DNA from: an uncultured Cytophagales bacterium
GTDB lineage: Bacteria > Bacteroidota > Bacteroidia > Cytophagales > Thermoflexibacteraceae
Direction: 5' to 3'
Length of the DNA: 64,000 bases
Assembly (NCBI GenBank): GCA_938039675.1
Contig: CALHUI010000015.1
Location: forward strand, 62,001-126,000
The translations under genes were made by a program, and so were the position numbers. The notes below the pieces were generated by a model that saw only the letters and a program-made list of their open reading frames with translations, ran no database searches and was not told where the DNA came from. Positions 39,901 to 48,602 of the stretch are shown piece by piece; within the stretch, counting starts at the first letter, position 1, and each line of letters begins with the position of its first letter.

Positions 39901-42900
39901 TGATAATATCACTGGCAATGCTCTGGTTATTCATGTTTGGCAGGGCAATACCTGTTGTACCCTCACGGTTTTCAATACCTGCAATAATAGTTGCCAAAGG
40001 TGAGGCATCAAGTCTTGCAAAGTGCAGTTCTATGCGGTTAAAACTTTCATACAGCATAATTTGACCGCTGAGGCGCTTGCTGTTATCGTTCTTCTGCGCC
40101 ATATCCAGAAACTCGACTACAAACTTCCGCTGCGGTGCCGTGCCAAAGGTTTGGTAACGAATCTTACTGCTTGCCACAAAGCTCATGTTATTCCAAGCCA
40201 AGGCAATAAAATCATTAACCAACAGCGTGTTGGGAATAGCGCGTTGCAAGAGGTTGATGTAGTCAAAATCTATGCTGCGGAAGGTAATAAAACCCTCCGC
40301 GCTGATGTAAACGTTTTCAAAAGAGTTGTTGTAAAATCTGAAAGGAAAGCCGATGGGTACGGCACCGGAAACACCGTCATCACTTATTGTAATTTCAGTA
40401 GCACCGCTCATGTCCTCTGTTCCAAACGCAATGGCTTCCAGTTGATAGCCGTCGTCGGGAATGTTGTCAATTCTGACCAATGTCGGCACGGTGCAGGAAC
40501 TAAGCCCGGGCATCGCGCTGATAATCGGTAAAGGTGCAGCCGGAATTTGTACAGTTGCTACACGGCTATTATTGGTGAAAACCATGTCCGCAGCCCATGA
40601 ATTTTGTGCTTCTATGCTTATCTCGCCGGTTGTCGAAGGAGTAAATGTTTGTATAAATGTGTAGGCAACCATCTGATTAACACCCAATTCTGCCGATAAT
40701 GTAAGGTCTTCGCTAACCCATATGCCGTTATTGATGCGGTAAGATACAGGTATGACAGTACTGGCAGGAATAGGATTTATCCCCTTGTTGCGAAGTGTAA
40801 TCAGTACTTGTAGCGGTTGCATGTGCGCAAGACAGCCTCCTGTGGGTATTTGGTGTGTTACCTGTGCAAGTTCTATGTCTTGACTTGCGCCTGCGCCCGT
40901 AGGAGTGCCAAAACCCGCATAGGCAAAAACGCCCGATGCATTGAGAGTATTATTGCGCGTTCTTACCGACAGCCAGTGCCGAACCCCGTTTTCAAGTCCT
41001 GTAACCGTGTAGGTGGTGGTGGTAGGAGGAACGGTTGCAATGACTTCCCATGCGCCTTTTTGCAGATTGAGCCATAAAATCTCATAGGCTTCGGCTCCCC
41101 ATGCAGCTGACCATGAAAAAGTCAGGCTATTATTACCTGCTGTGTAGGGGGTAGTATTGGGATTGGGGGTAATATTTGGTACTCCTAAAAACACTAAGGG
41201 CGGCGAAGTTTCCGAGAGCGAAGCGCCGCTTTCACCTGTTGCCGAAATGCGGATGCGTGCATTGTCGGTAACAATGGCAGGCGGTGTCCAGTTGAATCTT
41301 CCCTGTGAGGCAGGAACACTGCCGAGCGTTGTCCATGACGAACCGTCAAAAAACTCAATGGTTACATTGCCCGCAATGCCTCGGCCGTCCCAATAAACGG
41401 TGGAAATATCGCGCTCAGTAGTAGTAGGATTGCGCAGGGCAAGAAATTCACCTTCCGACTGCCAAGTAAGGGCATAGCTCTGTTCATTGCCCATGGCAAT
41501 GGTTGCACCAGTTACAGTGATTTCCCATACACCGGGTTCGGGAAGGCTGACCACTACCTGTTCATTATTATTATGGTTATCAATGCCTTGAACGGCTACA
41601 TTTGCCGGAATGGCAGGGTTGAGCACTAACGGCAGCACAATCGTTCCTGAGGGCGACTTGGCTTGCAGGTTCAGGTTATTGACAAGTGAGGGAGATGCGC
41701 CGGGGAGCGCAGCGGGGTCGTTCCATGAAAGCATCACTTTCAACTCCCGGCTGCCCGAAGGCACGTTGATATAGTGGGTATTTGTTTGACTTTGGGCTAC
41801 TGAATTTATGAGGAAGCGATTCTCCGTAATAGCAGCCGCAGCATTTACGGCGTTTACTTTCCCATAGCCGAAAACATAATCGGGGCCGGGGTTTCCTAAG
41901 TCGTTGGCGCTGTTGAGCAGTACTGCGCGGATAAGCGCGGCGGCAGGTGTTTGTCCTCCGTTGAGCTCGCGGTAGCGCTGATAGAGTAGGGCAGCTATGC
42001 CCGAAACGTGAGGAGCAGCCATTGAAGTACCGCTCCATCCGCTGCTTGCATAAAAATGGTCGGGTGTGGTAGAGAATATATTCACTCCGGGCGCAGCAAT
42101 ATGCGGTTGCAGGCGACCGTCGCGGGTAGGGCCTCCCGCACTTTGCATGAAAGCCAACCACATGCGCTGGTCGGCTGCGTTCAGGCTGGCAACGCTAATG
42201 ATGTTTTTAGCACCGTTTACAGTATTGTAATACCCGCCACAAGCACCGCCATTATTACCTGCCGCAAATACGTGCAGCAGCTCAGGAAAGGCATTAGCCA
42301 CCAAATCCTGAGAGCGATTGGTGGTGCTGTAAAGAATGCCGCCTGCACCACAGGTATGTGAAGGGCCGTAGGAATTTTGTGTGATAACAATGCTGTGTTG
42401 CTCAGCAGCTTTGAGCATTTCAAAAGGGATGTAACCTTCTGCCGTACTTGTGGACACAATGTTGTAGTTAAACAATTGAGCTTCGGGGGCTATCCCTCTT
42501 CCATGAATAAAGCGCAAACCCGCACTCGCCAATGTTCCCGATATGTGCGTGGCATGTTCGCGCCAACTGAAAGGCTCGCCCATCAAAGGCTCTTCCTGCG
42601 AAGTGCGATTGACAAAATCCACATGAGGGCCAATCCATGCGCTGCCATCCCAAACACCTACATTAACTCCTTTGCCTGTCAGTTGGGGCAAATGGAACTG
42701 CAAACTGCCTGCCCGCGTAGTGGTTACGCCAAATTGATTGTTCAATTCATCGGGCATCACATAGTCTGCCCAAAGAACCCATGGTTTTTCAAGCAGTTTT
42801 CGGGTGTTTTTCTTGGCAATACGGATTCTTGCCAGTTGAAAATCGGGGTAATAATGTAGTAATTGTGCACCCGCAGGCAAGTTGGTTTCAATATCCTCGC

Positions 42901-43351
42901 GGGTGCTTTGCGGAACGGTCAGTACATCTATCCAAACCTCAAATTTACTTTGTTTGGCTTCCACGGGTACAGCCTCCCAAAATTCGGGAGCGGCTTTTGC
43001 AAATACATCAAAATCAACGATTTCTGCTACAAACGGCAAGGTCTGTACTTTGGCAAGTGCCTCGGCAGGGAAGCGCATCAGGTAGAAGCCATTGCCCCGA
43101 TAGCCGATTTTTTCGCCGCCATAGGTTTCCAGCAGATAGTGCTGTGCAGCGGTCAGCTCTTGTCGGAAGCGTACCGATAGGGTTATTTTATTCTTGTGGG
43201 TGTTTTTTCGGATGTATGCAATACCTTGTTTGCTTTGCCAGAAATCAGGCGGAAATACCGTGCGTTCACGCGCTGCCTCATCCATATTTTGGGCAAACAG
43301 AGGCAGCAATACAGTTGATAGCAGTAGTAACAGGGTTAATTTTCGGGACAT
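36956..43351 (-). CDS. Giant secreted subtilase with tandem cadherin/CSPG-like repeats and T9SS sorting domain
   Basis: The 2131-residue protein has a signal peptide (1-20), a propeptide region (to about 200) and an S8 peptidase domain. The triad is Asp235 (GVWDGS), His266 (REHATHISGT) and Ser443 (GTSMAAP), with the oxyanion Asn366 (AAGNNGG). Next come a P-domain-like sheet, a fibronectin III-like module and an Ig-like region. In the second half are about five to six repeats of roughly 95-130 residues, several ending WxASDGxD (WTASDGTDF, WQASDGTDF, WNASDGTIW, WQASDGVDV). The C-terminal 80 residues (RIIDNLGRVLQEW, GVYHVQT) match a type A T9SS sorting domain. It is probably exported and surface-attached. 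The substrate is unknown. Confidence 0.9.
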   Translation of the reverse strand: MSRKLTLLLLLSTVLLPLFAQNMDEAARERTVFPPDFWQSKQGIAYIRKNTHKNKITLSVRFRQELTAAQHYLLETYGGEKIGYRGNGFYLMRFPAEALAKVQTLPFVAEIVDFDVFAKAAPEFWEAVPVEAKQSKFEVWIDVLTVPQSTREDIETNLPAGAQLLHYYPDFQLARIRIAKKNTRKLLEKPWVLWADYVMPDELNNQFGVTTTRAGSLQFHLPQLTGKGVNVGVWDGSAWIGPHVDFVNRTSQEEPLMGEPFSWREHATHISGTLASAGLRFIHGRGIAPEAQLFNYNIVSTSTAEGYIPFEMLKAAEQHSIVITQNSYGPSHTCGAGGILYSTTNRSQDLVANAFPELLHVFAAGNNGGACGGYYNTVNGAKNIISVASLNAADQRMWLAFMQSAGGPTRDGRLQPHIAAPGVNIFSTTPDHFYASSGWSGTSMAAPHVSGIAALLYQRYRELNGGQTPAAALIRAVLLNSANDLGNPGPDYVFGYGKVNAVNAAAAITENRFLINSVAQSQTNTHYINVPSGSRELKVMLSWNDPAALPGASPSLVNNLNLQAKSPSGTIVLPLVLNPAIPANVAVQGIDNHNNNEQVVVSLPEPGVWEITVTGATIAMGNEQSYALTWQSEGEFLALRNPTTTERDISTVYWDGRGIAGNVTIEFFDGSSWTTLGSVPASQGRFNWTPPAIVTDNARIRISATGESGASLSETSPPLVFLGVPNITPNPNTTPYTAGNNSLTFSWSAAWGAEAYEILWLNLQKGAWEVIATVPPTTTTYTVTGLENGVRHWLSVRTRNNTLNASGVFAYAGFGTPTGAGASQDIELAQVTHQIPTGGCLAHMQPLQVLITLRNKGINPIPASTVIPVSYRINNGIWVSEDLTLSAELGVNQMVAYTFIQTFTPSTTGEISIEAQNSWAADMVFTNNSRVATVQIPAAPLPIISAMPGLSSCTVPTLVRIDNIPDDGYQLEAIAFGTEDMSGATEITISDDGVSGAVPIGFPFRFYNNSFENVYISAEGFITFRSIDFDYINLLQRAIPNTLLVNDFIALAWNNMSFVASSKIRYQTFGTAPQRKFVVEFLDMAQKNDNSKRLSGQIMLYESFNRIELHFARLDASPLATIIAGIENREGTTGIALPNMNNQSIASDIINQAWAFTPVVNNFIWLDNSSTSTVRLFTAAGTYRFRYERNGCMIEQDVNICNSADVPAVAPITDVITPEDVTVSIPVAITYGTLSETLLTITSTSDNPSLIPNANLVWVGTGASRQLQITPLPNQNGVAQITVSATDGINTAARTFQVTVTPVNDLPVVSSFSLELFKNSLRYFNTTMFITQYSDVEGSPMASVKIVSLPANGQLLFNGVPIIAGTIIPTAQLPLLAYKPNLHFLGIDSFQWTASDGTDFADVPALVNLRVIKHPELILPVPTIDAIADVTTQEDSPVSVPVRINYGDLSDEQLTIQVFADDYILLPVSSFRWTGNNATRRLIITPAANRFGSTQVTIVVSNGRNGAVKKFNIHVQPVNDTPLVTSSFVRAKSGRDFTFTVTFFDSLYRDIENEPLAQIRIMQLPRNGRLRIGEHPITHAPVVLSRDLTGRLIYEPSQGFTGDDSFEWQASDGTDFSNVAQVRVQVWNTPPQVSTLTKRIHWRQTLSLSYADWLAAFTDLDGDLPAAVQLTGDVQPRQWQYNNRPIVAGAPLPLDRSTVIAFRPERATGTLRLFWNASDGTIWAENFAALNITVWNTPPAIQDFSLTGIGEIQFAAHWFEAAYADADNDPMGTVRITALPQFGQLLWKGLPLSEPVTLAITQLNKLRYIPRNTAQPQPDRIGWQASDGVDVSNAAVIDLNVQPDILPQVSSFSREVTENQAYLFSSADFASNYDYRNEQPEFIRILSLPAYGTLRMGSTPVRAGNTYTMGEAAQLSYQPFREFIGTDGFLFTAGAGVVTAATPATVSLQVRLAPISAPQNLQIAINHLKWEKPLQGNIRHYEVQAQIIGSEFLVIQTFTAEENFALPAELMQANIRFRVRAWGYHNNAGPFTEWLNRPSEVVANLPDMISARQMLKLFPNPALGYIFLQWQSMPGAQVRIIDNLGRVLQEWQLKDATGIQRIDIQSFSAGVYHVQTLYASQHYVHSFVVIK

Positions 43352-43430
43352 TTCTTGAAATGATTACCGCACGTAAATTTACGGAATATAGCAGAAATAC
43401 CCAGTGATTAACACTTGATTTTCAGAAGGA

Positions 43431-44438
43431 TTACAGCAGATGCTTAATTTTCAACCGCAACCGCTGATTCAAGCTGAGCAGTTGTCGGGAAAGCGGTGTG
43501 CAGGCATATTTGCCCCTTATTCGAGGCGCGATGCCTTCCTGTGTCAAAATGGCTAGCCAGAATTTACCCAGTACTTGGCGCATCGCTTCTTTTAGTGCCG
43601 GTTGCGAGGCATAATGTTGGGCAAAAGCCGTCTGGAGCTTTAAAAGCCAGATATTGGCTGCTTCTACAAATGCTCCATCGGGGCTGATAGCCTGATCGCC
43701 GATAGACAAATGCAGGTCAAACTCTTGTGGCGATGGTTGCAGCCCCAGCACTTCCAATTCCCGAAGCACAATCCGACGGGTAAATTGACGTGCTCTTTCT
43801 TGTTTTGATGCGGTAATGCTTTCTGTATGGATGCGGTAATAGGTCAGGATTCGGGGAATCACTGCTGCCTTTGTTATTTTAACAAGCCGCATCCAGAACT
43901 CATAATCTTCTTGGATGGGGTAGTTAGCCGCATCATATTTCAGTTGGGCATATCGGCGCCGCAGCATCACGCTGGTATGAGAGAAACAGTTGTGAAAATA
44001 CATGTGTGCGTGAATAAGTTCAGGAGTGAGTTGCATGACCCACTGCTCGCCTGTCAATTGTCCGTTGGCATCCATAAGGGCTGTCCACGTACCGCAAAAC
44101 CCGATATCGGGGTTGGCATCCAAAAAACCAGCCTGTATTTCCAATCGTTGTGGCAGTGAAAGGTCATCCGCATCCATGCGGGCAATGTACTCACCTCTGC
44201 AAAGGTCTATGGCTTTATTCAGTGTAGCTGTCAGTCCTAAATTCTGCGGGTTCTCAATCAGCCGGACGCGCCTGTCTTGTGCTGCGTATCTTTCCAAAAT
44301 AGCGCCACTGCCGTCAGTAGAGGCATCATTTATCAGCAGCAATTCAAAGTCGATAAAGGTTTGCTGCAGGATGCTGTCAATGGCAGCCGATACATACTTT
44401 TCGGCATTGTAAACAAGTAGTATAACGCTGATTTTCAA
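43431..44438 (-). CDS. Glycosyltransferase family 2
   Basis: A 335-residue GT-A glycosyltransferase. The N terminus is MKISVILLVYNAEKYVSAAI, followed by LLINDASTDGSGAILERYA and the metal-binding DxD in IARMDADDLSLPQRLE. A QEDYEFWMRL motif holds the likely catalytic Asp/Glu region. The C-terminal part is helical and has no membrane helix. It is the last gene of a three-gene operon (gap 6 bases after the methyltransferase), so it probably contributes a sugar to the same surface glycan. Confidence 0.9.
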   Translation of the reverse strand: MKISVILLVYNAEKYVSAAIDSILQQTFIDFELLLINDASTDGSGAILERYAAQDRRVRLIENPQNLGLTATLNKAIDLCRGEYIARMDADDLSLPQRLEIQAGFLDANPDIGFCGTWTALMDANGQLTGEQWVMQLTPELIHAHMYFHNCFSHTSVMLRRRYAQLKYDAANYPIQEDYEFWMRLVKITKAAVIPRILTYYRIHTESITASKQERARQFTRRIVLRELEVLGLQPSPQEFDLHLSIGDQAISPDGAFVEAANIWLLKLQTAFAQHYASQPALKEAMRQVLGKFWLAILTQEGIAPRIRGKYACTPLSRQLLSLNQRLRLKIKHLL

Positions 44439-44444
44439 TGGATT

Positions 44445-45317
44445 TTATTTTTTATGCACGATAGCGGCTATGTGTTTGGATTGACTTTTACCCATTTTTT
44501 TTGCAAGATGCTTTAAAAATAGTGCAAAAGATTTATTTGCAAGGGCTTTTTGTGCCCAACCTCTATGTCGGAATGTTTTCAGCAGGCTTTCAAAGCGATA
44601 CCAAAGGCGGTCATAAAGCAGTTCTATGCGGTCAATGTGCCAAGGCACATTGCACAGGGTCGGTTCAATTTTGGCATGTAGGCGCGGATGCAGATAGTCT
44701 GTAAAAATAGCATAGGAAACAGGCTTCATCACGCGGTAAATTTCTTTGACTACTCTTACCTGCAAATTATCGGAAAGATGCCAGCCGTGTAAACCATCGG
44801 AGGCTACTACCATGTCAAAAAAGTTACTCTTGAAAGGCAGCTCGGTGGCGCTTCCTACCACAAACTGATACGGATTGTTTTGTCCGGCTATTGCCTGCAA
44901 ACAGTGTTGTCTTGCCTTTTGGATGGCCGTAATGGAAATATCCATACCTACCAGCAGTTCTGCATAGGGGTGCAGCCGTGCGGTAATATGCCCTAAACTG
45001 CAACCAATATCTAAAATAACTGCTTTGCGCCCCAGCAATTTGCTGAAATTGGCTACTTGTTCCACTACATAGTCGTGGCGGAGCAGTTCGGCTGCACGTT
45101 CGCTGTATTCCCATGGCTCTTCGGTGCTTTGGTAGAAGTTCTCAAAAAAAACAGTGGCATTTTCTTTTTCCATCCACTCTTTTTTGAGCATAACCGGTAT
45201 GCCATCTATTAGCAGATAGCTTGTGTTATCTGTTGCAATTATTTGATTATCGGTTATTTGGGTGATTTCGCTTTGTGAGTCGGGAGCACAAAGAAAACTT
45301 GTAAAAGAGTATGTCAT
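44445..45317 (-). CDS. Class I SAM-dependent methyltransferase
   Basis: A 290-residue methyltransferase with SAM-binding motif I in VILDIGCSLGHITARL (about 105-120), motif II AELLVGMDISITAIQKARQH and the post-motif FKSNFFDMVVASDGLHGW. The first 50 residues (LLIDGIPVMLKKEWMEKENA) look like the short Trm112-like or UbiE-type lead found before methyltransferases acting on small molecules. It lies between the GT4-NodB fusion and the GT2 gene with gaps of 20 and 6 bases, so the acceptor is probably a glycan or lipid-linked sugar. The target is not determined. Confidence 0.86.
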   Translation of the reverse strand: MTYSFTSFLCAPDSQSEITQITDNQIIATDNTSYLLIDGIPVMLKKEWMEKENATVFFENFYQSTEEPWEYSERAAELLRHDYVVEQVANFSKLLGRKAVILDIGCSLGHITARLHPYAELLVGMDISITAIQKARQHCLQAIAGQNNPYQFVVGSATELPFKSNFFDMVVASDGLHGWHLSDNLQVRVVKEIYRVMKPVSYAIFTDYLHPRLHAKIEPTLCNVPWHIDRIELLYDRLWYRFESLLKTFRHRGWAQKALANKSFALFLKHLAKKMGKSQSKHIAAIVHKK

Positions 45318-45337
45318 ATTATCCGGTGATAGTCATT

Positions 45338-47185
45338 TTAAATGTTGCGTTTCCATTTGTAATACTTCCTGTACCACGAAGAAGTCTTTTTATACATCTG
45401 TATCCACATATCTTGCGGGAAAATGCTGGTTCGGAAAACTTCAAACCGGTCGTCTTCTATGTGCATACCGCCTTTGTCGGTTGCAATTGCCATTTCAAAT
45501 CCTGCCTGTTGTACCATTTGTTTAATTTTTGTATTATAAAAGCCGAAAGGATAGGCAAAAGTCTGTACGGGCTGACCTGATTCATTTTCAAGGACTTTTT
45601 TGCTGTTGATTATTTCCGCTATCGCCTCTTCGTCACTAAGTTGTGTCAGGTTAGGGTGAGTCATGGTGTGTGCACCAATTTCCCAGCCCGCCTGAATAAA
45701 GGCTGCACGTTGCTGTGCATTCATCAGTTCATCGCGGTGGTCGCCCTTGTCTGCATCCCAGTAATTGTAACTGATACGTGTATCACCCAAAAGGAATAGG
45801 ACTCCTTTATAGCCAAATTCGTTCATTAGAGGCAGCATGTTTTCGTAGTTGTCCTTATACCCGTCGTCAAAAGTTAGGATAATGGGGTGCTTGGGAGCAG
45901 TTCTATTCAATTTTTCACCTTTGACATATGCCAAATACTCACGGAAGGTGATGGGTTGCAATCCTCTAAATTTGATGATTTGCAGGTGCTTTCGGAGTAT
46001 ACTTTTGGTAACAAATATCTTGTGTCGGCTTTCAATAGGCTCACTGGGTACTTTGTGATACATCAGCACGGGGATAGGCTTAGGCCACAACCTGCGCGCA
46101 ATAGCTTTTTCATAGACGCGTTGGATAGCCCGATATACTTTTTCTACATCGTAGAGATTGATTACATGGTCTTTGATTTTTTGGGAAGGTAAATAAGAGT
46201 CTTCTGCAAGGTGTTTATCCAAATCTTTTCGGAATTGTTGCCAATTAAACCCTGGAAAATCCTTGGTAGGCAAAATATCGCCGTAGTTGGAATCAATCGC
46301 TTCTTGCAGATTTTGTTCGGTAATTAACCCGTGATAACAGGCTTCGCCAATGGCAAACAGTGGTTTTTGCAGTGCCAAAGCTCCCAAGCCGACCCTGCCT
46401 GCACCAATGATGGTATGGGCAGTCAGCATTCGCTTAGGTACGTCATTAATAAAGCCTGTTATTATGATACGCCGGTTGTATTGGCTATTGAGTTCATCTA
46501 TCGCATGGCGGTAGGGCGCAGCAAGCTGCTCGTAGCCGCCGCCAATCAAAAACAGGCGTATATCGGGATATTTGGCCAGCAGTTCGGGGAAAACCACAGT
46601 GGCAATTTGGGCAGCAACTTCGCCCTTTCTGCCGTTGAGCCGCCCGATGAGTAATATATTGCGATAAGCGGGATGGCTGTTTTGGGCATCTGCTCTAAGT
46701 TCGGGAATAAGACCAAACTCTGCTCCGTTGGGAATGTCGTGTATTTTATTGGCCCGCATTCCCACTTCTCCAATCAAATGTTTAGTCAAATTGGGACAAA
46801 TCGAAATGACTTGGTCGCCGTATATATCAAAAAATTTGACAGACGCATGCAATTTCTGCCTGCCGTGAATGGTAGAAACAAGCGGTGTTTTCAACCCAAG
46901 TGTGGCAAAATAGCATACCCAACTGGATGCCCGCGAGTGGGTATGTACCACATGAACATCATTGGCTAAAATAAATTGCCGAATGAACCGAACATTTTTA
47001 AACCTCTGGGCATATGACCTGTCAGATATAGACAAAGAAATCAAGAAAGCCTCCGTTTCTAACGTGCCGTCATCAGTAATGATAGATACGCGGTGGCCTT
47101 CTTGTATCTGCCTTTTCACTAAACTGAGGACATAATTGGTAGAACCTGATAAAAAGTTCGTACACATTACATGTAAAATATTCAT
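45338..47185 (-). CDS. GT4 glycosyltransferase fused to a NodB-type polysaccharide deacetylase
   Basis: The 615-residue protein joins two domains. Residues 1-370 form a GT-B family 4-like glycosyltransferase (MNILHVMCTNFLSGSTNYVL; VHTHSRASSW; ILLIGRLNGRKGE; GAGRVGLGALALQKPLF in the nucleotide-sugar region). Residues 371-610 form a NodB deacetylase (PIPVLMYHKV; metal Asp in LTFDDGYKDN, 437-446; HTMTHPNLTQL with the histidines at 506 and 510). There is no signal peptide, so the fused enzyme would act in the cytoplasm, for example adding and de-N-acetylating an aminosugar. No stop or frameshift lies between the domains. It is the first gene of the glycan operon. Confidence 0.88.
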   Translation of the reverse strand: MNILHVMCTNFLSGSTNYVLSLVKRQIQEGHRVSIITDDGTLETEAFLISLSISDRSYAQRFKNVRFIRQFILANDVHVVHTHSRASSWVCYFATLGLKTPLVSTIHGRQKLHASVKFFDIYGDQVISICPNLTKHLIGEVGMRANKIHDIPNGAEFGLIPELRADAQNSHPAYRNILLIGRLNGRKGEVAAQIATVVFPELLAKYPDIRLFLIGGGYEQLAAPYRHAIDELNSQYNRRIIITGFINDVPKRMLTAHTIIGAGRVGLGALALQKPLFAIGEACYHGLITEQNLQEAIDSNYGDILPTKDFPGFNWQQFRKDLDKHLAEDSYLPSQKIKDHVINLYDVEKVYRAIQRVYEKAIARRLWPKPIPVLMYHKVPSEPIESRHKIFVTKSILRKHLQIIKFRGLQPITFREYLAYVKGEKLNRTAPKHPIILTFDDGYKDNYENMLPLMNEFGYKGVLFLLGDTRISYNYWDADKGDHRDELMNAQQRAAFIQAGWEIGAHTMTHPNLTQLSDEEAIAEIINSKKVLENESGQPVQTFAYPFGFYNTKIKQMVQQAGFEMAIATDKGGMHIEDDRFEVFRTSIFPQDMWIQMYKKTSSWYRKYYKWKRNI

Positions 47186-47238
47186 GTGGGATTGTAGGTT
47201 GCTTTTTACAAAATTAGTTTATCCCGATTGAATAGTCT

Positions 47239-47246
47239 TAATTTTG
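47239..47246 (+). promoter_or_regulatory. Candidate -7 box for the GT2 gene
   Basis: TAATTTTG matches TAnnTTTG exactly, 23 bases upstream of the ATG at 47270. A TTTA lies 17 bases upstream of it, a weak -33 match with short spacing. The divergent GT4-NodB gene starts 54 bases to the left, so the region may serve both strands. Confidence 0.42.
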
Positions 47247-47269
47247 CAATTCGTTTATCATTTGTTTAA

Positions 47270-48160
47270 ATGAGTATTTTGCCTTTTCGCCCCAAAATCA
47301 GTGGCTTTACAATTGTTCGCAATGCCATTAAATATGACTACCCGGTTGTTGAATCTATCACCTCTATCTTGCCTGTGTGCGATGAGATGGTTGTTGCTGT
47401 CGGTAAGTCGGAAGATGATACACTGGACTTAATCCGAAGTATTCCGTCTGAAAAAATCAGGATTATAGAAACTGTTTGGGATGAGTCGTTGCGTACCGGA
47501 GGCAGAGTGCTTGCCGCCGAGACTAACAAGGCTTTTGATGCAGTTTCGCCCGATGCCGACTGGGCGTTTTATATTCAGGCCGATGAGGTAGTGCATGAAA
47601 AATACCATCATACTATTTTGGATGCCGCCTGTATGTATGCCGATGACCGCAACGTTGAAGGGCTGCTGTTTCACTACACGCATTTCTACGGCACATACCG
47701 GTTTGTAGCCGATTCGCGCGACTGGTATCGCCACGAAATACGCATTATTCGCAACTTGAAAGATGTACGCTCCTATCGAGATGCACAAGGTTTCCGTCGC
47801 AATAATCGGAAATTGCGAGTAAAACTGATAGATGCACATATTTACCACTACGGATGGGTAAAAAATCCTTACCAACAACAACTAAAAATGCAAGATATGC
47901 ACGCTTATTGGAGTGATATAAACATGCCGCGCCATGTATTGGAGGCCAATGAGCTATACGACTATGGCAGCATAGATTCGGTTGCACTTTTTCAGGGAAC
48001 GCATCCTTCGGTCATGCAAAACCGTATTAATAATGCCGACTGGGAGGTGAATTTAGACCCGGGTGTAAAAAACCTGAGCCTGAAAAACCGTATCCTTGCC
48101 AAAGTGGAACAACTCACAGGCAAGCGGCTGTTCGAATATAAAAACTATCAATTAATCTGA
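47270..48160 (+). CDS. Glycosyltransferase family 2-like protein
   Basis: A 296-residue GT-A-type protein beginning MSILPFRPKISGFTIVRNAI, with a donor-binding sheet (CDEMVVAVGKSEDDTLDLIR), a DxD-like motif in WAFYIQADEVVHEKYHHTI and a following YRHEIRIIRNL segment. This pattern is that of the bacterial GT2 proteins annotated as glycosyltransferases of lipopolysaccharide or glycan cores. It is divergent from the glycan operon at 43.4-47.2 kb and probably belongs to the same pathway. Its TGA overlaps the ATG of the next gene by one base. Confidence 0.84.
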   Translation: MSILPFRPKISGFTIVRNAIKYDYPVVESITSILPVCDEMVVAVGKSEDDTLDLIRSIPSEKIRIIETVWDESLRTGGRVLAAETNKAFDAVSPDADWAFYIQADEVVHEKYHHTILDAACMYADDRNVEGLLFHYTHFYGTYRFVADSRDWYRHEIRIIRNLKDVRSYRDAQGFRRNNRKLRVKLIDAHIYHYGWVKNPYQQQLKMQDMHAYWSDINMPRHVLEANELYDYGSIDSVALFQGTHPSVMQNRINNADWEVNLDPGVKNLSLKNRILAKVEQLTGKRLFEYKNYQLI

Positions 48161-48531
48161 TGAGCTATCTGAGGCAAACCTTTGCAATTGTTACATTCTT
48201 TCTGAGTATTTCTGTGGCTGCTGCACAACAAAAACAGCCTATCGGAGCAGAAGCCAATGCAGGTAAAGAAAAGACCATTGTGTTCAACTTGCGCCAAGAC
48301 AACGACCAGCAAATGACTTGTTTGCTTAGTCAGGATATAGTTTATACTTTTGAAATCACCCTGCCCGAAGAAAGCAAGGCACAACGCATCGTATTAAAAT
48401 TGTACGATGGAGATATGAATGAAATAGCCTCTTCTTCTACGGTACTAAAAAATAATCCCCGACCATCGTTAAAATATGCTTCCAAAAAATCGGGATTGTA
48501 TTTGTTAAAGGCTTTTCCGTTTGCCAAATAA
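48160..48531 (+). CDS. Small secreted protein coupled to the GT2 gene
   Basis: The ATG overlaps the stop of the GT2 gene (TGATG). The 123-residue product has a signal peptide (MSYLRQTFAIVTFFLSISVA, cleaved after AAAQ). The mature part is about 100 residues and looks beta-rich: KTIVFNLRQDNDQQMTCLLS, IVYTFEITLPEESKAQRIVL and GLYLLKAFPFAK. The strands suggest a jelly-roll-like domain, but I do not recognise the family. The tight coupling suggests a role with the glycosyltransferase product; this is inference. A bidirectional terminator follows. Confidence 0.68.
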   Translation: MSYLRQTFAIVTFFLSISVAAAQQKQPIGAEANAGKEKTIVFNLRQDNDQQMTCLLSQDIVYTFEITLPEESKAQRIVLKLYDGDMNEIASSSTVLKNNPRPSLKYASKKSGLYLLKAFPFAK

Positions 48532-48566
48532 GCAGCATCAATCACCTCACTTAGGTGCATTTTGCA

Positions 48567-48599
48567 ACACTGGCCATGGCCGTAAGGCATGGCCGGTGT
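48567..48599. terminator. Bidirectional terminator between convergent genes
   Basis: ACACTGGCCATG (48567-48578) pairs with CATGGCCGGTGT (48588-48599), with one G-T pair and a 9-base loop, followed by GTTTTATTT. It lies 35 bases after the small secreted gene and directly abuts the 3' end of the convergent amylase gene. Confidence 0.78.
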
Positions 48600-48602
48600 G
48601 TT

